DNA from: Aspergillus flavus
Taxonomy: Eukaryota; Ascomycota; Eurotiomycetes; Eurotiales; Aspergillaceae
DNA: 64,000 nucleotides
Direction of reading: 5' to 3'
Assembly: GCF_009017415.1 (NCBI RefSeq)
Contig: NC_092410.1
Span: 3,534,001 to 3,598,000 of the forward strand
Position numbers and translations under genes: made by a program
Part shown: in pieces, positions 56,535-64,000 of the stretch
How positions within the stretch are numbered: the first letter of the stretch is position 1
Layout of the letters: each line of letters opens with the position of its first letter
Notes under the pieces: generated by a model
The model's database searches: none
Seen by the model: only the letters and a program-made list of their open reading frames with translations
What the model was told of the DNA's origin: nothing

Positions 56535-58046
56535 CTATAGTCGGGATAAAATCTGTCTCTCATGTTCTGGTATCGCATCCACACGGCGCGGCGGCGTCTC
56601 GATCGCCTTCACGAATTGCCGGGTGTACTCTTCCTCTCCCAGAGGTCTCGCATCCACCTCCCCCGATATCTCCTGAACGGCCTTTTGCGCCGATTCCATG
56701 GCACCGGATATCCACGTATGATGTCGACTTAAGTGTTCCCCAGCAAAGTGAATGTTACCCTCTGGCTTTGCAGCCACGCGATGGAAGCGACTGAACTGGC
56801 CAGGAAGAAACATTGCATCACCCGTCACATACTCATTGCTCCAGCAGATGTCGAAGGAATCCACATACTGGCTATAGATATCAACGCCCGTGTCCGCGAA
56901 GAAGCGCTGCAGGTCATGCAGCGCCAGTCTGACGCGTTGATCGCGCGGCACTGACTGGATGCGGTATGCGTCGTTCATCCAGCAGTAGAGGAGGAGCACT
57001 CCCGATCCCGAGGTCCCTAGATCGTTGGACGGGTAGACAATCCATCGGAACCGAAGGTCGGTGGCGCTCTGGCCTCCGAACGACGGAGCATTGAGCTGTT
57101 CCCAGAATCGCGTGCGGAAGTGTAGTCCGATCTTATATAATGGTTCGAAATGGGCGCTGCGAATCGCTTGCTCTTTCATGAAGCTCCAGGTTGGGCGTTC
57201 CCGGATGCCCTGAAGGGCGGCTGGGGGGATGGCCAGGACGACCTTGTCGAAGGTACCGGTGAAAGGGATGGGCCCATGCGCGTGGAGGGTGATGCGGCCA
57301 TCGGGGTTCTCGATGAGACGATCGACGGGAGAGCTGGTGTGGATGTTCTGCAGACCCACAAGCTTGGCTGCCCCTTGCGTGAGACGGGACATACCATGAC
57401 CGACGGTGAACCACTCGCGAACATTGAAGTCTAAATTCTGCATAATAATTTCCACGAAGCTCAGGTCATATTGGTTCGTCTGACTCGTCATCAGTTCGAC
57501 AAAGTCAATTACCTCGTGTGGCCATTGCTGGACTAAAGCCAGATAGCTCCGGAAAGAGAGCATATCGTACTTCATGATCTCGGCAAACCCCTTGTCGAAG
57601 TCTCTCTCTAAAAGCTGCAGCCACGGCGTGACAACCTCACCCAGGAGCTCCCGCGCGGACTTTCCTCGGTAAGGCTGGGGGATCCCTAGGCGAGATCCAT
57701 GCTCGGTGTCACTGAGGTCTGCTTTGTGGCCGTGAACGTATGCGATGTTGTTCTCGTGCTCGATTACATAGGGGATCAGCTCGACTTGATCCTCAGGCTT
57801 GCCGTACGTGTTCAGATACTGGACAAAGTGAAAAACGCGATCATGTAATGGGGAGCGAGGAATTCGCATAGCTCCCGCTTCAAAGTAAACATCTTCGCCC
57901 TCGTTGAGCGGCTGAAATCGATGCGTGTAAATCCGGCCTCCTATCCTGGGAGTGGCTTCGAATACCGTGACATTATGTCCCTGCCGTTGAAGAGACAGTG
58001 CGATATAGAGACCGGATATCCCAGCTCCAACAATACCCACATTCAT
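56535..58046 (-). CDS. Flavin-containing amine / L-amino-acid oxidase
   Basis: FAD-dependent oxidase of the monoamine oxidase/L-amino-acid oxidase family, which oxidises an amine or amino acid to an imine (then aldehyde or 2-oxo acid plus ammonia) with release of hydrogen peroxide. Single exon, 503 residues. The dinucleotide-binding motif VGAGISGLYIALSL is at residues 5-18, followed by EATPRIGGRIYTHRF and the conserved AGAMRIP loop, which suggests the L-amino-acid-oxidase side of the family (inference). The C-terminal FAD block is GNIHFAGEHLSRHHTWISGAMESA. There is no secretion signal and no obvious peroxisomal tripeptide (ends LSRL). On the same strand as the DHA1 transporter upstream. Confidence 0.93.
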   Translation of the reverse strand: MNVGIVGAGISGLYIALSLQRQGHNVTVFEATPRIGGRIYTHRFQPLNEGEDVYFEAGAMRIPRSPLHDRVFHFVQYLNTYGKPEDQVELIPYVIEHENNIAYVHGHKADLSDTEHGSRLGIPQPYRGKSARELLGEVVTPWLQLLERDFDKGFAEIMKYDMLSFRSYLALVQQWPHEVIDFVELMTSQTNQYDLSFVEIIMQNLDFNVREWFTVGHGMSRLTQGAAKLVGLQNIHTSSPVDRLIENPDGRITLHAHGPIPFTGTFDKVVLAIPPAALQGIRERPTWSFMKEQAIRSAHFEPLYKIGLHFRTRFWEQLNAPSFGGQSATDLRFRWIVYPSNDLGTSGSGVLLLYCWMNDAYRIQSVPRDQRVRLALHDLQRFFADTGVDIYSQYVDSFDICWSNEYVTGDAMFLPGQFSRFHRVAAKPEGNIHFAGEHLSRHHTWISGAMESAQKAVQEISGEVDARPLGEEEYTRQFVKAIETPPRRVDAIPEHERQILSRL

Positions 58047-59242
58047 GGCGACTAGCAGAAAATAAAAATGAAGTTAGCGAACCTAGATGGGAGGATAACC
58101 CAAGAAGTTTCTGATGATGGACAAGCACAGAACAGTCTTTGAGTTCACCTACCGACTATATATTGTAGTTACGAGTGGAGGGCGTTCAATTATGGGGTCA
58201 TACCAACAAAGAGTTACGAATAATTATCGGTCGATCCGATGCAAGCCAGTAGACCGACTTTCTTTCGTGTATTGTGATGGACGCGTCAATAGTCTCATAT
58301 TGTAGGTCAATGATGAAAGACCCACGCTGTCGCCATCTAATTAAAGAGAGCCCGAGGCTGCACGTTCTTGTCAAACGCAAGGCGAGCAAATCTACGTAAG
58401 TTCAGCTTACCCACTCTCTTATTGCCTCCTGCCAAATCACCTCCTGCCACCAGGGTACCCTGAAACATGTAGGTACATGCATTAAGTATTTGGCTGCCTT
58501 GCATTGGTGGTTAATTGGAGGATCAAGGCATAGTGGCACGTACCGAATAATCCCTAATATACTACAGCGTATACTACCGCCAGTAAGAATTGTGATGGCA
58601 ATATCCATCTCTTGGGCTAGTCAATAACTCACATTTCCTTAGAATGACGCTTTTGGTCTTCCTGGGGTTTGGGTTTCTATTATTGGAGGACATGGGCTCT
58701 TCTAGATGTGTCCATACGAATAGTCATATGCAGGGAAAGCAACATATTCTCCGAGAAAATATGACCTCGGGTCAATTCGGACTTTAGAATCAAGCAATAG
58801 TCTCACAGGTAGCCAGAAGTCTAAGCAGGATTCAATAATTGATCTACAATACAGGCATACTATTACGATTGGCAACTGCCTATCAGAGCTGTCACCCTAC
58901 GAGATTTCTGGCGAGAGACGTCGCCGGTGGCGTCCTGAAGAAAATAATAGTTTAGTCTAACTATACAGAATGTGCAGTACATACTTCCGGCATTGGTTCG
59001 ACGGCTGACCCAGCCCTTGGTAGAGCCGCATATGCTGCGTCTAATTCTATTCTCGAACAGCTAGAGAAGGCTTGGATTGACATTGCGTGCGTTTTCAGCT
59101 GCTTTCGGCCCAGCTATTTCCACCCTTCGATATAGATCTACCGCCATTGCATATGCCGCTTTTGATCTCGTCTGTAGTCCTCATGTAGGATACAAGTATA
59201 CATCCGGCCACTGTAAACCGGGCTACGGGAAGATACAACCTT
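58047..59242. other. Intergenic with a short coding-like fragment
   Basis: Promoter of the oxidase gene and 3' flank of the MFS gene. On the + strand, 58989-59130 can be read as GIGSTADPALGRAAYAASNS..., which looks protein-like but has no start, stop or splice context that closes a gene. Nothing else is seen. Confidence 0.45.
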
Positions 59243-60830
59243 CTAATCCCATGGGTCTGCGGCTGTCTTCTGGTGATATTTGCTCCGGGCGCGAATGCGT
59301 GGTCCGTACCGATAGAACATCCACGGCAGTGGTGTCATCGCGAGGGAGACGAAACCCAGGACACTGGTAGCCCATGAGACCCCCAGGCCCTTGTACATGT
59401 CTTGGGCGAAAAGTGGGAACACAGCACCAAAGATGGATCGCAAGACACCATTCGCAGCCAGAGCACTAGCGCCGTAGGGTCCATAACAGTCTGTCAGGTA
59501 AGCCATGATGCCCAAGAAGAGAGGGATGATCGCGAACCCAAATGGGGCGCCGGCGATGATCCCGCAGATCCAGTGGGTCGGAGGTTTGGCGGACCAGCCG
59601 AACCAGAACAGACTGATGGGGATAAGCCAGGCGAGGATAATCAGATGGGGCAGGCGAGCCTCTGGATTGGGTCCGAGACGAAGCACAAAGTGACGGTGGA
59701 TTACGTTGATGTAAGGAGAGCCTATGGTTGCTAAGGTCATGCCGACGCCGATCCCGAGAAATGAGAGGCCGGCCATCCCGGGACTCCAGTCTCGCGTCTC
59801 CTTATAGACGATCGGGTAAGCGGTAAAGTCTAGGTAGAGGATACCATAGATGAAGGCCATGTACAGAGAAAGCAGGAAGAGAATGGGCTCCGTAAAGAGC
59901 ATGAGCCACGGGCGAGTCAGACTGCTGCGCAGCTGCTGGCAGACTTGGGGCTGTCCAATCTCATTCTCACGGCCCAGACGCCGGGCCTTGTCATAAAGAA
60001 GCTTGGTTGGATACGTTTCGGGCAGGAAGAACAAGACAGCAACGTAGACTACACCGCTGAGGATGAGTACCACCCAAAAGTTCCAGCGCCAGGGCGCGTA
60101 CTGCGAGATGAATCCACCCACCACTGGGGCAAAGACAGGGCCTAAGAAGCTGGCTGCAGAGAAGCAGGCCATAGGCACGGAGCGATTGCTCTGGGGCCAG
60201 AGGTCAGTGATGGAGCCACCCGAGTTGCTGACGGTGGGAGAACCGAAGAAGCCGGCGAAGAAGCGGAAGATGATGAGAGAGGTGATGTTGGGCGCTAATG
60301 CACAGCCGATCTGAAAGGCTACAAACAGGCCCATTGTCAAGCGAAAGATTTGAGTTCGGCCCCTGGGAGGATGAAGGATTAGCACTGTTGGAGTGTCAGG
60401 CATTGGTGCCCTACGGTGTGGGGGGAGGAGGAAAGCAATCAGGCCTACCAGATCTCAGAGAGCGGCGCAAACAATAGAGATCCAAAGCCAAAGCCCAAGA
60501 GAAAAGTCGTCACTCCAAGGGTCGCCACAATCTGCGAGCATCCCAAGTCTTGCATAATATCCGGAAGGGCAGCGGTGTAGATGCTGGAGCACCAGGCCAC
60601 GGTCGCCGTCATCATCACCACAATGGTGGTGCAGACCCCTACTCGTCATCACTCGTTAGCTGCCTTATTATGCACTCAATACAAGCACTATACGGACGCG
60701 CGGTTCTCTTACACTTCTTAGTTGTGGGCCATGTCTTCGGGTTTTCTTTCACATCCAACACAAGGTGGTCTCCCGTGGGAAACATTGCATCAGCAGATGC
60801 AGGTTTTGGTTGCTCTTCAACTGAATTCAT
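59243..60830 (-). CDS. MFS transporter, DHA1 (FLR1/TPO-like drug:H+ antiporter) type
   Basis: Plasma-membrane major facilitator of the fungal DHA1 family, whose members export drugs, polyamines or small metabolites. Three exons: 60830-60713, 60638-60449 and 60362-59243, giving 475 residues with 12 predicted helices. The clade signature NPKTWPTTKKW precedes helix 1 and spans the first splice. Exon 2 carries the first helices (MMTATVAWCSSIYTAALPDI). Motif A, GRTQIFRLTMG, follows the second splice. Also visible are ANITSLIIFRFFAGFFGSP and the helix-5 antiporter region ASFLGPVFAPVVGGF. The N-terminal tail is short for the family. Faces no close neighbour upstream, with 2.3 kb to the next gene on the same strand. 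Confidence 0.93.
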
Positions 60831-63137
60831 GTCTCCCGTATTCCCCGTTTGCCTCTACAGCAACGGAGTGAGAGGTGGGAGTTAGTGTAAGCATTCAATT
60901 TAAATACTGGGCCATGATTGTCTCAGGGCCGCCACAAAGGACCAATAGAGCCACTAAGATGGTGTTGGACAAGGGTTAGAGCATCCTAGCTTGTAATGAT
61001 TATTAATCGATAGGGATGGGCAACTGGGGTTCTTCTGAATGCGTATAAATTAATAATGATAGTCGTGACCCAAATATCCTTTGATTGGCCCATTGCTGAC
61101 AGAGTCCACTACCGATCTCCCGTTATGTTTACTATGTATCCTCGGAGGAGCATTGAGAAGATCCCTATTAACCCCATAGCCACTATTAATGGGCCCCTTT
61201 CATAGGCGCAAGGCATAGATGGCGACCGGGAGGATCCGAATCACCTAATGCTGGCACTGTCTACTCTATAATTTATTCTTTCGAGCCGAAAGACCGGGAG
61301 TAGTGGGTACGGCGTTTCATTGAGCTGACAAATATAAGTGGTGATATCACGACATCCATGGCTGTGAACCACTATGCAACATCCGCATAGTACATCGAAG
61401 GCCAGTGGGGCCAGCTGCATTCGAAACAAATTGAAAGAGCATGCCAGAGAGACAAGTTACCGATCTGTTCTTCAATGTCTGTTGACGCGTCGCTACTCGT
61501 TACATGCTGCTGTCACCTCAAATTCGTGTAAGGACGATACTCGTTGAGAATATTCCTCGCAAGGAATTATACCATATGCTTTGACGCTCGCGCGATGAGG
61601 GCTTGTCCTAAAATGGAAAGTCCGCAGATTGATCCCTAGGGCTTCGCATCTCGTAAGCAAGGGAAGGTGTGGGCCCTAAAATGGTCCGGCATGCGTGCCA
61701 AAACAAACAAGGAATATGCGGTAAATATACCGCACGCCATCGGCCCACCTTCCTAGATCTTCGAAGTTGGAAGGACTCTGGACAGGATACTGAGTGGCTC
61801 GAAGTATATCGATGGACGATACTGAGGGGCGGAGTCGAAAGCATGGTGATCCTTAGTCAATTTCAACTTTAAAATGGTGCAATCTCTCGATCTTTCGATA
61901 TTTAGATGTTAGGACCCTGATTTACCTAACTATATTCCGTACACGCGGCCCGATCCCTCAACCTCCCTACTTAAGCCTTTGATCCACTCCCCTAACGCAA
62001 ACTAAAGGGATACATCGTGGGGCGGGTTCGATAGTGGCTATGCGCTTCTGGATCGGCATACAGCAGGTCATTGTGGGGACTCCTCCTGTTATTAGATATT
62101 TCTATTACTCATGTTTATTCGGACTTCGTCCAGTTGCAGAATGAGATTCTGGCCACGTGAAGATCCACAGACTTGTCCATGCTAGATGAGCCCAAACGAT
62201 TACGGAAAGGGCAGAGCAGACACAAAGGAAGCCTTGAAAGCACGTTTGATTACGAGTCTAGGATGTTTTGGGGGCCCTTCAATCTTACAAGCTAGTGTCG
62301 AGACAGGCCCGTATAGGCTGTATGTGTCTTTCTGCGAGACACCATCACCATCATGGGTACGTGATCTAATGACATCTGGCTAGCTGCTCAGTTTGGTAGG
62401 TGTAAAGAACAAGGGGATCTTATGACACCTCAGATTATTCAAAAAGGCTATATATACTTATATCACTAAAGGCTGAGAAACTTTCATTAGTGGTCGATCG
62501 CTAGAATATAGATCTAAGTTGTCAATATATTTATCTAATGGCGGCGTCAGTATCACATTCGCGCAGTAATGCAACGACCGGAAAACAGAGAAGACTTCGA
62601 TTTCTAATTTTATTTTGGAAGACAAATAAATAAACAAACAAATAACATCAATCTATTCTATGTGTCAATATTATGGTCTTCCTATGTCCTAAGTTCTTAC
62701 AGTGAACCCTAATTGTTACACTACATCCTGGATTCAATAGATCAGCTGAATGAAATAGCTGAAGGTCCCAGCGCCATATGCAAATGTGGTTAACACTGCA
62801 GGAGCTACTTCTTTACATACTTTATGAGTAGGACGAATGTGGAAACACTGAATGTCAATCATATTATACTTGAAAAGCCTGCCTCTAATACCCAACTGAA
62901 CATGTTTTCCCTGCAACTTATACTGGTTTATTGAACATGACAAGCATGCCAAGTGGAATATTTCCTCTAGCAGCTTACTGATCTACAGCAGTGCTAAGAT
63001 CTACCGCCTGTTCTGGTGGTGTAATCTTCTTGCGTGAGTACTGCAACGGAAAAACTATCCATTTCAGTAATGACCGTTTTCAACCTGATATGCACGGTTG
63101 ACATTCCTTCTCCAGCTTACGAGAAATTAAAAGCCGA
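60831..63137. other. Long intergenic region, 2.3 kb
   Basis: No gene is supported. An open frame at 62734-62952 (minus) has plausible composition but only a TTG start. Frames near 61669 and 62186 have no domain. The upstream part (60831-61100) is the DHA1 gene promoter. Confidence 0.5.
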
Positions 63138-64000
63138 TTAGACTCTCGCAAATATCTTTCTGTTCATCATCAGTCGAACAGACAAAAGCAAGCCCGCGCT
63201 CGCCAGGGTCAGCGATCCAGCATAAAAGATTGCGGGCCGAAACGCAGCAAGGCCGGCGTCTGTGCCGCCGTAAGCATCTAGCAGGTATCCAGCGATAGGC
63301 GACCCCTACTATAACATTAACTTTCATTGAACAGCGAAAGGTATGTAAGACATGTATGGGATCTTACCAGAAAATACCCAAAAGTCCAGGATGTCGACAA
63401 CATAGACATAATATTCGCGAGCTGCCCATCCCCAAACACCGCGCCGACGACGACAGGCATGAGACTGAAGAAACCACCGGAGCCCATTCCATTGATAATC
63501 GCGAAGAAAATAAGAAGTCCGAGAGAGGATGCGAACGGCCAGAGGGCCATTGCACTCACGCCGATAACAGTGAGCGAGAGGATCATGCTATTGACCGGGC
63601 CGAGGAAGATATCAGCCCCAAAGCCCATTCCGATACGACCGAGGGCAGAGGCAAAGTTCCATGCTGCGAGTATAGATGCAGCCACTCGGCTGGAGAAACC
63701 GATCGATGAGATGTAAAGTGGCAGTAGGAACGGAGGGACAAAGAGAGGGAAGGTTGCGATGGCACCCATGAGTAGCATGAGAATGAACCTTAGACTACGG
63801 AGGAGACGCCTGTGGTTGAACATTAGCGCAGAGAATACTGTCGGCCGGGCAGAGGTTCTACCATTGTATGCTCGACACGGCACGCGCGCTTCCTGAGGGC
63901 GCTTTGAGGAAGTAGGATGCTGGGATGCAAATACCCCATGCCATGCCTCCGAGTATTTTCAAAGCTCCCTCTAGCCCAGTCACGCTAATCAGCTCTTCTA
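63138..64000 (-). CDS. Monocarboxylate-transporter-like MFS protein, C-terminal part
   Basis: MFS protein of the fungal monocarboxylate porter homologue (MCH, SLC16-like) family, cut by the right edge. Visible exons: 64000-63862 (partial), 63809-63368 and 63305-63138. They rebuild WGICIPASYFLKAPSGSARA, then helices LRFILMLLMGAIATFPLFVPPF, ILAAWNFASALGRIGMGFGAD and MGSGGFFSLMPVVVGAVFG, and end with SPIAGYLLDAYGGTDAGLAA and FYAGSLTLASAGLLLSV. The PASYFLK and AASILAAWN blocks are typical of this clade. The 3' exon's alternative frame to 63127 loses the family ending, so the stop at 63138 is preferred. The substrate is unknown; yeast relatives do not all carry monocarboxylates. Confidence 0.9.

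Noticed and set aside
62734..62952. 72-codon minus-strand frame with hydrophobic C-terminus
   Set aside because: Only a TTG start, no ATG in frame, no domain and no splice partner.

Overview
The window looks like genomic DNA of a filamentous ascomycete, most likely an Aspergillus-like member of the Eurotiomycetes. Nearly all genes are split by short introns (about 50-90 nt) with GTANGT-type donors and CTAAC/CTGAC-like branch points. There are no bacterial signals. The best-read proteins (Cu/Zn superoxide dismutase, transaldolase, CipC-like protein, fungal DMATS prenyltransferase, DUF3632 and DUF1479 proteins) are those of Aspergillaceae. Coordinates below come from exon joins made by eye. Each join was checked for reading phase but has not been confirmed by RNA.

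Left block, 1-15.2 kb (housekeeping, all + strand): the C-terminal part of a BEACH/WD40 protein running off the left edge, transaldolase, Cu/Zn superoxide dismutase, a Tudor-SN nuclease-like protein and a Sec14/CRAL-TRIO lipid-transfer protein. From memory, transaldolase and sod1 also lie side by side in A. fumigatus, so this is probably conserved synteny.

Middle-left block, 15.6-24.4 kb (accessory in character): a POT-family peptide transporter, a histidine-phosphatase gene broken exactly at its second catalytic-histidine motif, a lone DMATS-type aromatic prenyltransferase, and a nucleoside-phosphorylase-domain protein with an unrecognised C-terminal domain. No PKS, NRPS or terpene cyclase is visible.

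Middle block, 25-49.5 kb: EMC1 (ER membrane complex), a DUF1479 dioxygenase-like protein divergent from a DUF3632 protein, an MFS transporter, a short-chain dehydrogenase, an AVT-type vacuolar amino acid transporter, a BAX-inhibitor family protein, an unrecognised seven-helix membrane protein, a SYG1/XPR1-type SPX-EXS protein and a CipC-like stress protein.

Right block, 49.5-64 kb: gene-sparse with long, visibly AT-rich spacers. It holds a candidate small three-exon gene, a secreted eight-cysteine protein with a tiny last exon, an aminoglycoside-phosphotransferase-family pseudogene with three separate lesions, a flavin amine/L-amino-acid oxidase, a DHA1-type MFS transporter and a monocarboxylate-transporter-like MFS protein cut by the right edge. 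This part resembles an accessory or relaxed region. No transposon, tRNA, rRNA or CRISPR array was recognised anywhere in the window.
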